DNA from: Tetraselmis striata
Taxonomy: Eukaryota; Chlorophyta; Chlorodendrophyceae; Chlorodendrales; Chlorodendraceae
DNA: 64,000 bases
NCBI GenBank assembly: GCA_006384855.1
Contig: VCJN01003259.1
Coordinates: 186,001-250,000, forward strand
Direction of reading: 5' to 3'
This document shows positions 35,082-46,535 of this stretch, in pieces (positions within the stretch are counted from its first letter, which is position 1; every line of letters starts with the position of its first letter). The translations under genes and the position numbers were made by a program. The notes beneath the pieces were generated by a model that was not told the DNA's origin, did not search any database, and was given only the letters and a program-made list of their open reading frames with translations.

Positions 35082-36902
35082 CGCCTGGCTGCCCAGGAGG
35101 CTGCGGAACGCCGCTGGGACGTATCGCTACGGATTGACGGCACACGAGCGCAACACCGCCGGCACGCGAATAGCAGGCAGCAAGTTCCGTGCTTCCGCGT
35201 GGGGCACTGTCGCCGGCTCAATGCGCCGCCCCTCGCAATCCACGACGCGCTGCCGATGTGCCGCCCCTTGCCAACCACCCGCCGTGGTCGGTGAGGAGCT
35301 GGCCGCTATATGGAGTGCGCCGGCGCTCAGACCAGTTCGCCCAGCTGCCGGACGGAACAGCCGGGATAGGAGCTGTGCTCGAGAGGCAGCTGCGACAGGG
35401 GAAGGGCCGTCGATGACATCATGAGGAGGGTCGCTTCGTGGCATCCGCCTGTCGTGCGCACCGCAATACCCGATGCGCAGATCCAGTCTGCCAAACCAAC
35501 GTTTTTCACGTTTTCAATGTTTTAACGGCACGTTGCATTGGTTTTGAATATATGGGACAACGGCAGCGGGAGGGCAGTAATTGACATCCGTGCAGCGATG
35601 GAATTTACTAGCGCGTGGCTGGCAAACAACTTTAAACGGCGGTGACTGGCTGTGCATTGCCACCCTTCTACCATTTTTCCTGTTGGTATCTTATCTTTAA
35701 TATTCTATCTTTCCTTTTCTATTCTATTCCATTATAATCTGCTATTATTGTATTCTCTTAACATTATCGTCCCATCATGATAGACGCGGCAGTAAAGAGT
35801 ACGTAAACCTCCATGTCTATTACTCCTCATTACACGGCGTTTGTAATCCTCACCACACGCGCTATGTAATCCTGGCATACCAGTAGTCGCTATCCATACG
35901 CGCCTCTTGCGCGTTCAGTTCTACCGTATAAGGATTACCTAACGTGTCATAATCGTTGCCAGTATGAGTATCGTTATCTAATCACAGTTGTGCATCGGTC
36001 TGCATTCATGGCATCGCTGTCAAATTTCAAACACAGCACGTACACTTTTCCTGGATAAATGGGCAGTACAACCTCAAACAATGTACTTAGTGCTTTTCGA
36101 AATCGATTCGCAATGCGGCTAAGATGTATCCAACAATTTTCTTTCAAAAGAATCAACACCTTTTCTATTTCAATCTATTCTGCTTCCAGTCCATTTATAA
36201 TTGCTGAACTTCCATCCTGATAGACTGTTCAGTCACCTGATGTGGCAACTCCAATTCGCCAACCATCCGTGCCCCTAGCACCTCGTTGCGAACATCGTGC
36301 CCGTTGTGCCATATGTTGTCACACAGAGTTTCCATCTTCATTCTCTGTCAACAGTTTAATGGCTCGGAATTGCAGAGGTTTGTCATTAACGGTCTGGGAG
36401 AACGGTCTGGGAGAACGGCAGCGGGAGCGTAATGTACTACATGCCTGCCGCGGTGTCATGTACACCAGGCATGGCAGCATGCGTTCCACTTATAGCACAG
36501 CTCACAAGTTCTACCCCCCCCGATCATCTGCGCTTTCCTCACTACACTGCCCGCTGTCAGAGCACCCGCTGTGCAACACTTGGCTACGTTTTGTCACATA
36601 GCCTAGTTTGATCGTTTGCGCATCCAGAATTGTGCACACATTCAGGCAGTCCCCCCCCCCTAGTGTTTCGAATCAATGTGGCGTCATGCTCTCAAATATC
36701 GACAACGTTGCAGGCAGTTGTCAGGAATCGAATTATCAAATGACATCTGGGGTCATGGGGTTGGAGGGTTCAGAGTGCTATGCCGAGGACAGCATTGTTT
36801 GGCCGTGGACTACAGCATCGAGGCATTTTTCCTGTGCGCACCGTACAGCCACCAGGGGAGTAAGTACGAGCGTTTCGCGAGTGCTGTCAGGGTGGTGGCA
36901 TT
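35082..36902. other. Intergenic stretch without supported gene
   Basis: 35082-35500 is GC-rich and probably the 3' UTR of the kinase gene; no TGTAA lies close to the stop (the first seen is near 35839). 35690-36230 is AT-rich with a weakly repeated segment (CTATTCCATTATAAT...CATCATGATAGAC and TCCATTTATAAT...CATCCTGATAGAC). TAGTCGCTA at 35884-35892. A 15-bp direct repeat GGTCTGGGAGAAC(GG) occurs at about 36390-36420. Confidence 0.5.
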
Positions 36903-39777
36903 CTAATCGTCGTCGTCTGAATCTTTTGAAGACGTGTATCCATCTTCTGCCGGATACTGGTAGAGGAAGCTGCCCTTGTCGGGTAGCGGAACGATGCAGT
37001 AGTCCTTGTTTATGACTGAGGACCACACGGAAGCAAAAACGTTACGACGTGGTCCGGCGATGCATGCATGACTCGGGCCGAAGAGTAGGGGAAGGACAGT
37101 GTTGCACGGGGATACGGAGCGCGGGGGGTGGGGTGGGGAGGGATTGGGGCAAACGATGCGAAGATCCCAACCGGCAAGCAGATAGGGTCCCGCCCCCGTA
37201 CGTTTCTTATTCGTGCTCATCCTGGCGCCGCAAAGCTCCGGCACATCCTGGTAGATTGGCGGCAGGATCCACTCATCAGCACTGCGCAGCCAGTCCTTGA
37301 ACACTTCAGCGTTTCCCTCGCCAGAGAAATGTAGCCTGCCAGGGGAGGGAAAGGGGAGGGGGCATGCCCACAATTCAATTCGTCAGTGCCGTGTGCCTGG
37401 CACTACGACTATACGGCCCCTGAGACAACACATATACCGTACCATTTAATTAGGCTCGAAGGGTACAATACTTTTCTTTCAACGAGTCGGAATAATATCT
37501 CTGCCATTTATCATTCGTAGATTGTGTTTTTCTATTCATCTATTCAAGAACTAAAATACAGTTTTTCTTTCTTCGCGGGAGTTTTGCGGGGGGGGGGGGG
37601 GGGGGGGATACAAACTATAGTATATAGGGATTATTATTCAGCGAACCCAATTAACCGAAGTTTGGTTACTGCGGTATATAATAGTACTAATAGTGAGGCT
37701 ATGTCAGCAGCAGAGAGGACTTTTTCCCAGGAAAACAGGAAAAGTGGCAGTGTCTTGCTGCGGGAAAAGTCGATGCTCACCAAAAAGAGGCGGTCAGTGT
37801 CGGAGCGGGGCAGGTGGCGTCGGAAGATGCCCCCCAGCCCCTGAGATTGTCATCGTCGAGCTCGACCCGCTTCAGCCGCAACATCCCGGAATCAGGCCGC
37901 AGCCCGTTCAGTCTCGAAACCAGGGCTTTGCGCGCCGCTGATTGCACCCGGCTCGCCCACAGCGTGGAGTCATACGGAACATGCAGCTTCCACTCTACGA
38001 TGTACCACCTGCTGTAGGGGCAGTCGGTCTCCGCGGGGTGCATCTCATTGCTGGTAGCCTCTGAGGTGAGGGGGGTACTGCTCTGAGTCGGTGAGGGTGT
38101 GGGCAGGGCGTCAGGAGCAGCGGGAGTGGTGGTACGGGGGGATGGGGTGCTTGGGGAGGGCGCGTTGAGGCTCAGGTCTGGGGAGCCTGTGTCGTCGGCC
38201 GTGGGAGCCTGGGTCGTCTCTGCTGGTGGGGGCGGGGAAAGAAGCTTGGAGATCTCTTGGGATGGCGGAGACGGCGGCTTGTGACTCGGAAGCGAGATGT
38301 CCCAGTCATCAAGGACGTCCACAATCCAGCTGCGAACCTCGTGGATGCGGATGTACACGCCGGGATAGCCGCGCCGGGCGCACCCGACTCCCCACGACAC
38401 GATACCAATTTGTGTGTCGAGATGGCTGCCGCTGCTGCGCTTCACGAGCGGGCCGCCGCTGTCGCCAGCGCAGGCGTCTCTCGAGCCGCCGCCAAAGCAA
38501 AACATCCGATCTGTGATGAAGCCGGAATCGTATCGGCGCCGGCACTCGCTCTGTCTCACGTAGCCAACGTACGTGGCATGCAATTGCGTCACCCCGTCCC
38601 CGCTCTCAGACTCTGCACCCCAGCCCATGATCATGAGGTTGTCGCCGCTGTCTAGGTTGTCTGCAATGTCGCCGTCATCCAAGGTCACAGGTGTGACATC
38701 CCTCACGTGGTCCCTAAGCTGGATGACAGTCACATCGTAATCCAAGCCTGCAGAATAAGCATGCACAGGGGATATCAGTTACAGAGAGCTTAGTTCGTCT
38801 CAGCAGGGACTGTATGAGTGGAGGATTTTGGCATTCCTAGTACCTGCAGTGATAACAACAGCGGAAGCCCCCGTCAATCGTTCATCTAACCTGTGATGCT
38901 TTTACGCGCCGGCGTTCTATGTATCATATAGCCATGTGCGTCCGTCTTTCATCCAAGGCAACATGGGCAATTAATACCACTGGCCATGTTTGGATATGAT
39001 TGGGCATGCAGAGGTGGTCATGTGACTATGCACGCGCGCTCACACAACACACGCACATACACACACACACACGCGCGCGCGCGCGCGCGCGCGTATCAGA
39101 AATGGGCCTGTGGTACATGTCTATGTGCATATGGTAGCAACACGCCACCTGTCCGATTTGGGCTTTGGAAATGGCGCTGGATTTGGTGTGAGGACACTCA
39201 TGGGGGTAGAGGGGCTGCGGCAGGAGGGGCATGTACCTTCAGAGTCGTATCTTGGGTGCCGTGCTTCCCTCCGGATGCGGTATGTCTGGAAACCGCTGCC
39301 TCTAGAGCTACTGCGCTCGTTGTCCTGAACGTACACCTCCCTGGCGCCCTTGCAGTGACCCGCACTCAGCACCACATTGGGCGCGATCAGGCTCCCCGCA
39401 CACTTGATCTCCTTCTCGTGGCCTAGCAGTACTGCGTATGGGTACTCCTCCGCGGAGACCGCACTACCTCCGACGATGCGAGGCTGGATCATGCTCGCTT
39501 GCATCTGGAGCGGTGGAACCTCGATATCGCCCACCTGGGCCATCCAGGCGTCGAAGCGCTGAGCGGTGTCGTGAGTCGCATCCCACAATAGCTCCACTTG
39601 GCCAATCCGACCCATGGCCTCCTCCTCCTCGTCTATCTCGACCGTCGCGCCGTAGTCATCATCACTGTCGTCGAACTCGTTCCCAGCCGCAGGTGGAAGG
39701 CCGACAAGCATCCATGCAATCAGCAGAGTAACTGGCGTGCAAGATCTTCGCCGCTGACGAGAGCGGCCTGCAACCAT
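36903..39777 (-). CDS. Secreted or membrane trypsin-like serine protease (S1 family)
   Basis: Minus-strand exons 39237-39777, 37781-38747 and 36903-37335 join in frame (phases 1 and 2; donors GTACAT and GTGAGC; acceptors TTCTGCAG and CTGGCAG), 646 aa. An N-terminal hydrophobic signal (residues 16-32) is followed by an acidic propeptide and the activation site QPR|IVGGS (100/101). The triad is intact: His141 (LSAGHC), Asp185 (LDYDVTVIQL), Ser277 (ACAGDSGGP). Asp271, six before the Ser, and SWGVGCARRGYPGVY predict cleavage after Lys/Arg. A Pro/Ser/Thr-rich linker (about 335-425) leads to an unidentified C-terminal part (WYIVEWKLHVPYDSTLW ... SRLNGLRPDSG), and exon 3 adds HFSGEGNAEVFKDWL and an acidic DSDDDD end. 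Exon 3 may hide a further intron in its Pro-rich middle (about 37070-37160). Confidence 0.85.
39048..39093. repeat. (CA)n(CG)n microsatellite in protease intron 1
   Basis: CACACATACACACACACACA followed by a pure CG alternation of about 22 bases. It lies within intron 38748-39236 of the minus-strand protease gene. Intron 2 (37336-37780) carries a G-run on the plus strand (37589-37608), that is C on the sense strand. Confidence 0.9.
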
Positions 39778-41005
39778 TCCGGCGGGGCACCACGACCCGC
39801 CGAGGCGGTGAACCCAGCCAGCCCAGCCGGTAGGACGCCGAGCGTACGAACGCCCTCGCCGGTCCTCTCAAAGGCAACAGCTTGTGACAACAATTGCGAC
39901 AGGGTTGTGGATCTGTCGTCGGCTTGGCAGCCGCGCCGCAGCCTTGCGGCAGTAGAGTGCGGGAAAGGGGAGGGGCTGAAGGGATTTCAGAATGCCCAGG
40001 CGCGCCCCTCGCGCAGCTCCTCGAGAAGACCCCGCCGGCTGTTTCACGCTGCCGGCTGTATGTCGCTCCGGTGAGATGAAGCACCCCTACCTGCAAGTAT
40101 GTGTGATCTCAAGTTGTCAGAGTGCTACTGCTGAAGAAAACGATCGCCCCAGGTTGCAAAGGTGTGTCGAGGTGCGTCGACCCATGGAGTCAAACTGCTA
40201 TGCACGACCTTTGTCACGCTAAATGCTACGGTCGGCGGTGTCGGCGGGGTTTCCAGTCGTTGGGAGAGTGCGCTGCAGGCAGTGTTACAGCGGTGTTACA
40301 TCATGATCAGCATCGATCGGAAGACGCGCGGGTACTGCAAACGACCCAAGGTGGAGTACTACAGGCGTCAAAAGTAGTCAACGGGCAGGTCTTTATCCGT
40401 GCGCATGCTGCACGCGACACCTCGCCAAACCGATTGCTGCCCTGCTGCTGTGGGCATTTACTGTAGTCGCTATCCTCATCTTACCTCGATGAGCTAGCCG
40501 GCCCTGGTGGTCGCACAATGAATGCGATGGCGTACCGTATGATAGACACACATACATAGTCGCTATACGCATTTAGCTATATAGTCGCTATATAGTCGCT
40601 AGTTATCTAGCGAAGTAGCGGCATGATTGAGTGAAATGCTACATCTTGCCAGATGTAAGGACATGTACCACACGTTCTTGGCGGGGTCGCGTCCGCGCGT
40701 GCGGCACGTGATGGTACTCCTGCGCCTGCGTCGCGTCGCTCGTCGGCATGTGTTGCTATGACCCGGGTCATTGGCTGCAAGCGTCCTCGCCGCGGCTGAT
40801 AGCCTACCCCGGGGCGGGGTCCCTTTGGTCCCTGGCAGCTAAGTGACTTCGTGGTTCCCTTGGCTCCTTCTTGGTTCTTGGCTCCCTGTCCTCCTGCTCG
40901 ACCTTGGTTTCAGGCTTATGTCTCTCTTTTGCTGGCAACCTTTCACAGTTGAAGTTAGTTCTGTTTGTAGTGCGCTTTTATGAATACCGATATGGTGAAC
41001 ATTGC
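39778..41005. other. Gene-poor stretch with a TAGTCGCTA cluster
   Basis: A frame at 40162-40377 (VKLLCTTFVTLNATVGG... KTRGYCKRPKVEYYRRQK) is weakly coding-like but unsupported. Four exact TAGTCGCTA copies lie at 40464, 40558, 40583 and 40594. At about 40650-40675 TTGCCAGATGTAAGGACATGTACCACAC duplicates 41000-41030, a partial LTR of the miniature element described next. Confidence 0.5.
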
Positions 41006-41009
41006 CAGA

Positions 41010-41312
41010 TGTAAGGACATGTACCACACAAATCTCCATGTGGGTACCCAGTGCCTTGGTGCGTTTTGCGCGGTATCCTTACAGATATGGTGCTTCTACG
41101 CACGCATTGGATCCGGGTTCGATCCCGCGGAGAAACCTATAATATGATATGATCTGATATGATATCCCGCAATCTTGGACGACCCGGGGACCAATACGGA
41201 TCGCCACCGAATCCAAGCCGAAACGTTGCAGGAGGAGGTCCTCCATCCTATGGGAGGGGGGGGGGGGGGGGGGAGTGTAAGGATATGTACCACACAAATC
41301 CCCAAGTGCCTG
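41010..41312 (+). mobile_element. Miniature LTR retroelement (TRIM/SMART-like), copy 1
   Basis: A 74-bp terminal repeat, TGTAAGGACATG...TATCCTTACA (41010-41083), starts TG, ends CA and has inverted 10-bp tips. After four bases comes a primer-site-like TGGTGCTTCTACGC, then a sequence with GGGTTCGATCCC, a short TATGA tract, and a purine tract GGGAG(G)n (41251-41275) directly before a second, truncated terminal repeat (41276-41312). This order (LTR, PBS-like, no coding, polypurine tract, LTR) is that of miniature LTR elements. Family assignment is by structure only. Confidence 0.6.
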
Positions 41313-41535
41313 GTGTGAGGATATATCCTATACCCTCACTAACCCTAATCAGCACACATTAAGGCGCGTAGCGCGCGCAACACTCGTAGCGGCTGCGCCT
41401 GCGCCCTGTCGGCTGCCCGGCGCCTGCTGATATATCAGCACGGCGCCCTGCCGGAACTGTAATCATAATACTCTCACCCTCACAACCTCGGAGTAGCACA
41501 GACTCTCGCCACCATAAGCGCATCCCCTCACACCC

Positions 41536-41561
41536 GGTGCGTTTTGCGCGGTATCCTTACA
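41536..41561 (+). repeat. Partial LTR of the miniature element
   Basis: GGTGCGTTTTGCGCGGTATCCTTACA is the 3' half of the 74-bp terminal repeat, standing alone. Confidence 0.65.
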
Positions 41562-41909
41562 CCAGATGTAAATGCGTTACATCGCATGTACGCGGAGTAC
41601 ATCTAGGGTTATCCAGGGTATTCCTATGCCCTACTCTGAGAGCATGCGAGCTTATTTTGTTACGTCTACTGATACCAGTATGTTGCGTCGCGAGCCCATG
41701 GCCGCGCTTGGCGTATGCGCTTATTCAAAACCGGCGATACCCGCCCGCTGGTGCGCGCCGGAAAAACGGAAACTACCAGGTACCGGTCAGCAATAAAATG
41801 CGCAAAAATCGCAATACAAGCGCGCAGTGCAGAAGGTCGCAGTGCGGCTGTAAACTGTGTGCGGTACTAAGCAATCGCACCCGCACCCGCACCCGCGCCC
41901 GCTAAGTCC

Positions 41910-42045
41910 GCGCACCGTTGTTTGCGCGCAGCGGCGGGCCCGCCTCACTAAGAGGAACTCTACCACTGCGAGAATCGAACCTGCGCACGGCCGTGCGCGC
42001 GTACGGAGAGCGCCGCTTAAACGCTCAAGCCGCAGCTTGGATCAA
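41910..42045 (-). other. tRNA-like sequence (B box), probably a pseudogene
   Basis: On the minus strand, CTGCGGCTTGAGCGTTTAAGC...GCAGGTTCGATTCTCGCAG has a perfect 5-bp end pairing (CTGCG/CGCAG), an A-box-like stretch and a B box GGTTCGATTCT, but the T-stem pairs poorly and no convincing anticodon arm is seen. A tRNA pseudogene or tRNA-derived SINE head is likely. Confidence 0.3.
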
Positions 42046-42077
42046 AGTAAAAATGACATCACTTTTTGTCATATATA

Positions 42078-42772
42078 TGTAAGGATACCGCGCAAAACGC
42101 ACCAGGCAGTGGATACCCACATGGGGATTTGTGTGGTACATATCCTTACACTCCCCCCCCCCCCCCCCCCCCCCCCCCCAATAGGATGGAGGACGGACCT
42201 CCTCCAGCAACGTTTCGGCTTGGATTCGGTGGCGATCCGCATTGGTCCCCGGGTCGTCCAAGATTGCGGGATATCATATCATATCATATCATATCATATC
42301 ATATCATATCATATCATATCATATCATATCATATCATATCATATCATATCATATCATATCATATCATATCATATCATATCATATCATATCATATCATATC
42401 ATATCATATCATATCATATCATATCATATCATATCATAATCATATCATATCATATCATCATCATATCATATCATACCAATATCATATCATATCATATCAT
42501 ATCATATCATATCATATCATATCATATCATATCATATCATATCATATCATATCATATCATATCATATCATATCATATCATATCATATCATATCATATCAT
42601 ATCATATCATATCATATCATATCATATCATATCATATTATAGGTTTCTCCGCGGGATCGAACCCGGATCCAATGCGTAGTGCGTAGAAGCACCATCTGTA
42701 AGGATACCGCGCAACACGCACCAGGCACTGGGTACCCACATGATGGGGATTTGTGTGGTACATCTCCTTACA
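42078..42772 (-). mobile_element. Miniature LTR retroelement, copy 2, with (ATATC)n expansion
   Basis: Inverted relative to copy 1 and bounded by two full terminal repeats: 42697-42772 (5' LTR on the minus strand) and 42078-42150 (3' LTR). The interior matches copy 1: GGTGCTTCTACGC, GGATCCGGGTTCGATCCC, GGAGAAACC; then the TATGA tract, here about 370 bp instead of about 20; then CCGCAATCTTGGACGACCC...; then the purine tract (C-run 42151-42179 on plus). A target duplication is not clear (flanks ATATA and TATGC). Confidence 0.6.
42270..42640. repeat. (ATATC)n pentanucleotide satellite
   Basis: About 33 ATATC units, an interrupted centre (about 42436-42482, with ATAATC, ATCATC and ACCAAT variants), then about 31 further units. 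All three frames are open over most of it, giving spurious His-Ile-Ser-Tyr ORFs. Confidence 0.97.
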
Positions 42773-43396
42773 TATGCCCGGCACCGAACGGCTCGCTGTA
42801 CCGCGTGGGGCACTGATTGGAAATGGAGATGTCAAAAACTAGTTCATTACTTTTGACGCATGTATTGGAAGAATGGGATGTTACACTTTTTTGGCAAATA
42901 AATTTTGGCTTTAAGTGCGCGCCACTTGCATGCCATATCGCGCTACAAAGATGTATTTGGTATGTTCACCCCTTGCGCGGTCGCCCCCATGTTGCCGCAT
43001 AGTGATTTATATAGATACATTTTAGTGCGAGTTATGGAGCCGATCGATGGCGCCCCATAGAATGGCGCTTAAAGTAAGCAACATTTCTATTGTACACTAC
43101 AAGGGGCGGGCCCGAAATCCTACAATTCCGTGATAAATACATCTATACTATTGGTCTGCAGTGTGTATTTATCACTGCATTGTGGGCCCAAGTGTATGAC
43201 GTAATATATGCATATTATTCACAAAGATATGTATGTCAATAAACACGCCGAATTTTCTGCCGACATCCTCGCTGCTCGACATCCTCTGCCTTATCTTCGC
43301 ATATCCGGGCGGCGGGGCTTGGGGATGGGCAGCGGCAGCCTCTTATTTGCATAAAGCGCGTTATATGTGGCCTCCGGCATGATGAGCGGCTTGCAA

Positions 43397-43966
43397 TCAA
43401 CAGTTGAGCTCCTTCTTGTAGGCCATGCAATCACACTTGGCGATCAGTGGCTTCGTGAAAAACTGGATGTGGCAGTCGCCGGTGATACTGTGGTTGTTGA
43501 GCGCCTTCACGAGCTGAGGGAACTCCTTGGCGGCCGGCCTGATGAGCGTGGTTGACGGCAGCGTTGGCTCGATGTCTTGCATGCACTTCACGATGGCTTA
43601 AATCTGCACATCACGCACGCAGTGACGCACTCGGCATAATACTAATGTGGCCAACATCACAGGCAGGAGAAACTGTAACTACTTGCTCTGCCGTTGCTGG
43701 GTCATGGACGGTGATTGGCTCCTGGTCCCACATCAGCTCCCTGAATTGGTTCTCAATTGCAGTCATGGGTGGCACCACGCTGGCAGCGAACACATCTGCG
43801 AAGTTACCTCCCGTGTAGATTGGTGCCGTAGTGCTGGGAGAGCAGCATCATGGGCGGGCGCGGGGGCGGGGGCGGGGGCGGATACTAGGGGACGGGGTGG
43901 GGGTGACGTGCCAACACCAGAGTCAATCTCCATGTCATCCTCGTCCTCCGATGACACAAGGTCCAT
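43397..43966 (-). pseudogene. Unidentified minus-strand coding remnants
   Basis: Three minus-strand pieces read coding-like: 43966-43763 (acidic SSEDEDDMEIDSGVG then an Ala-Pro repeat), 43793-43611 (TAIENQFRELMWDQEPITVH) and 43591-43397 (DIEPTLPSTTLIRPAAKEF, LVKALNNHSITGDCHIQFFT, ending KCDCMAYKKELNC, TGA or similar stop). They are separated by frame changes or introns that could not be fixed. No family was recognised; a transposon origin is plausible from the setting. 42773-43396 and 43967-44320 hold nothing else supported. Confidence 0.3.
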
Positions 43967-44324
43967 CTCATCCCTATCACGACGGAAGCTGGAGTCTCCA
44001 CTCAGCTCGATGTCATCGTCAGCACCATCCTCGTCGTCGGGCTGTTGCGCCGCCTCGGCGCTCAGGCTTGCCTCAGCGGTCTCAGCGGGCTGCTGCGCCG
44101 CCTCGGGGCTCGGGCCGGAGTTATTGATCTAAGCGGGCTGCTGCGCATCCTCGGCGCTCTGCCCACACTCAGCATCACGCTTTTTGGCCGCCTCGACGCT
44201 AGCTGCCATGACGGCTCGGATAGCCGTCAGCTTTCCACACTTGTACATGCATGAGCGCCTCGAACTCACTGTCCATGGCCATCCTTGTCAGTGCACATCC
44301 ATGTAGAGCGATGTTGAGAATGGA

Positions 44325-45725
44325 AATTGAAATTGAAATTGATTACAACGTGCTAGTTTGCTGCTCTCCACCTCCCAAACAAAGTTGCTCTTAGGGCCTG
44401 CCATCTCTAACCATAGTAGGGAACACATATAGCGTAATTACAGGTCCGGCTTCCGGCCATCCTCTTTCGTTTCCAAGCCCCGCCTCCTTCCATCACATGA
44501 TGAGTAGCTGTGTTACTTTCCGATAACTACGGGTAGTCGCCAGTACGAGCGACTACCGCTCATTGGCAGTACGGGGATTAAGAATGCAGTACTCGCCCCA
44601 ACCCCTGAAAGGTTTTCATGTACAATGGCAATGCACCGGCGTCGCAATCTTCGGTCGTCGTGCGTCTTGGCTCCACCTGCCGCCATCGCTGAAAATATCC
44701 CGCAGGTCGCGGCGCTAATCGTCCCACCACGCCAGCTGTGGCGGTCCATCGGCCTCGGCCGCGGTCCGCCGATGCTGCCTCCATCTCGCTCGCCTGAGCT
44801 TTTGCGGTAGGACCCCAAGGGGGTCTGGAGGGGGAAAGGCGGGCACCCCCCCCCCCCCCCCCTCCGTCCGCGCGCGTATCGTCGCTCCGTGGTCGGCAGG
44901 CCGGTCCTGCTCGTCCGCGCGCCGCTCGCCTCCGCAACGCGCCTCGTCGCTGCTGTAGCCGCCGGTCTAGGGTCAGACCGAGCTGACCGCAAGCTGACTC
45001 CTCCCGTTGATGGCCGCGACTCTCTCAGGGCACTCAGGATCCTGTCTCCTGGCCCCTGAGTCGCTACCATGCCCGGCCTCTCCGCCCCCGAACGCCCGCC
45101 CCGCCTTTAAGTGCCGGGATCATGTCTCCTCGCGCTCGCCGCCCTCGCCCGTTCTCACGGGACGGCTGAGGGTTTCCCGGGTGTTCCAAACGGGTCGGCC
45201 GCAAGAGGCGCCGCCGAACACTCCGCCGTACTAGGCCGGGATTCGAGTGGTTCACATGCGGAACACATACGGGTGGGGGGTACGCCAGATCTTCTGCAGG
45301 TCGGTCGCGGGTCGTACCGAGGTACGACAACACGATTTTATTTCGAACAGCCCTCGCGAATAGGCTGCCCCCTTCCGAGTCTTACAGACCCCCCTCCCCA
45401 CCCGTAGGCGGATCTCGGAGAGGCCGACGCAAGGCCGAGGTCGTACATGAATTATTTTTAGCAGCCCCCCGTACAGGGTTGCTGCCCGGCGGCGCCAGCA
45501 GGCGCTACCAGGACTACGAGTACTATTTTAAGAGGCCCCCGTAGGGCTCCCCGGTCGTCGCAGGATCCAAGGACCCGCCACAACCGGTCACCCCGCTCAG
45601 CCCCCTGCCGCACCCAGCTGGGTACGGGTCTGAGGGGTTACAAGCGCCCACGCACCACGTGGAGGTGGGGGTGGTGCCGCCGGGCCTGCCGCACCCATGA
45701 TCCTCCGCTCCAGGTGGGCCGCTGC
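44325..45725 (+). repeat. 1.4-kb dispersed repeat, copy 1
   Basis: Matches 58465-59895 over its whole length in the same orientation. It starts with (AAATTG)n then ATTGATTACAACGTGCTAG, includes TAGTCGCCAGTACGAGCGACTA (a 7-bp-arm hairpin at 44531-44552), a C-run (44847-44862), CTGAGGGTTTCCCGGGTGTTCC, and ends near GTGGGCCGCTGCCT. No convincing protein is encoded, so it is a non-autonomous transposon or similar. Confidence 0.8.
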
Positions 45726-45963
45726 CTGGCGGCGGGCGCCTTGAGGATGGACTTGACGCGCTCTGCGGGATTCATCTCGCTATGCGTTGGGGCAGTTTTG
45801 GATGCGACAAGAGTCTCGAACCCTGCCAAGATAAACACGGCCAAAAGCAGATATGTACTGTTGGGTGCTTGCAGTTGTCATAGGGACCACCATCCGTGTA
45901 AAGGATGAGGGCGGGGGCAATCCCAAAGACGCTAGCTGTGATCAACGTGATGATGAGCTCGGC
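45638..45963 (-). CDS. Small two-TM protein, 3' end fused to the 1.4-kb repeat
   Basis: ATG at 45963 (minus) starts MAELIITLITASVFGIAPAL, a hydrophobic helix; in another frame a second helix follows (YLLLAVFILAGFETLVASKT) and a hydrophilic tail containing NPAERVKSILKAPAARQRP, ending TAA at 45638. A GT-AG removal of 20 or 23 nt (from GTCCCT or GTGGTC to TGCAAG, near 45875-45895) would join the helices in frame; otherwise there is a frameshift. The last ~30 codons lie inside the 1.4-kb repeat, so the original C-terminus may have been replaced by insertion. Not recognised. Confidence 0.4.
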
Positions 45964-46535
45964 CATGTGGCGCGGTGGGGATGATGGCTGAAACACGGCG
46001 TCCTTCAGGCACACATGCACCTTATTTGCGCGGCAAAGGTGCGGCACGTGAACATCACAAGCATGCGGGCAATACATTTATACAAACACAACTGTTGGGG
46101 GTATGATATGGGCACATGTCTTGGTAGTGTCTAGGAAGCGGCCCATTGGCATCCTTGGCGTCTTCGGGCTTCTTGATGGTGCTGATCAGAGTGAAACTTG
46201 GGGTTCCCGATACCCGATGGAAGTCATGGTCACCCGCAGTATAAAAGATCTCGCCTCCGCCGGAGATAGGGACAATAAACGCCTTGCCTCGTGATGTCAG
46301 GCAATGGACATGCTAGGCTTTCCGATGCTTACCTGCCCACACACCCACCATATATGTTGACAGCAACATGCCATCACTTAAGAATATTAATACATACACG
46401 ATGCCTTCACCAACAACAACAACAGCAGCAACAGTAGCAAACGTACATACAAGCAATTTATCTTGCACTTGTCATCACACGAGACAGCAAAGACGACGGG
46501 CATGTCATGCCTTCCAGCCTCATCAAGCCTGAGCC

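Noticed and set aside
42270-42640. The ATATC block as a centromere or telomere repeat
   Set aside because: It lies inside a small transposable element whose sister copy has only a short tract; it is a local microsatellite expansion.
41857-42686. Long open frames rich in His-Ile-Ser-Tyr
   Set aside because: They are translations of the (ATATC)n satellite, open in several frames because the pentamer has no stop in them.
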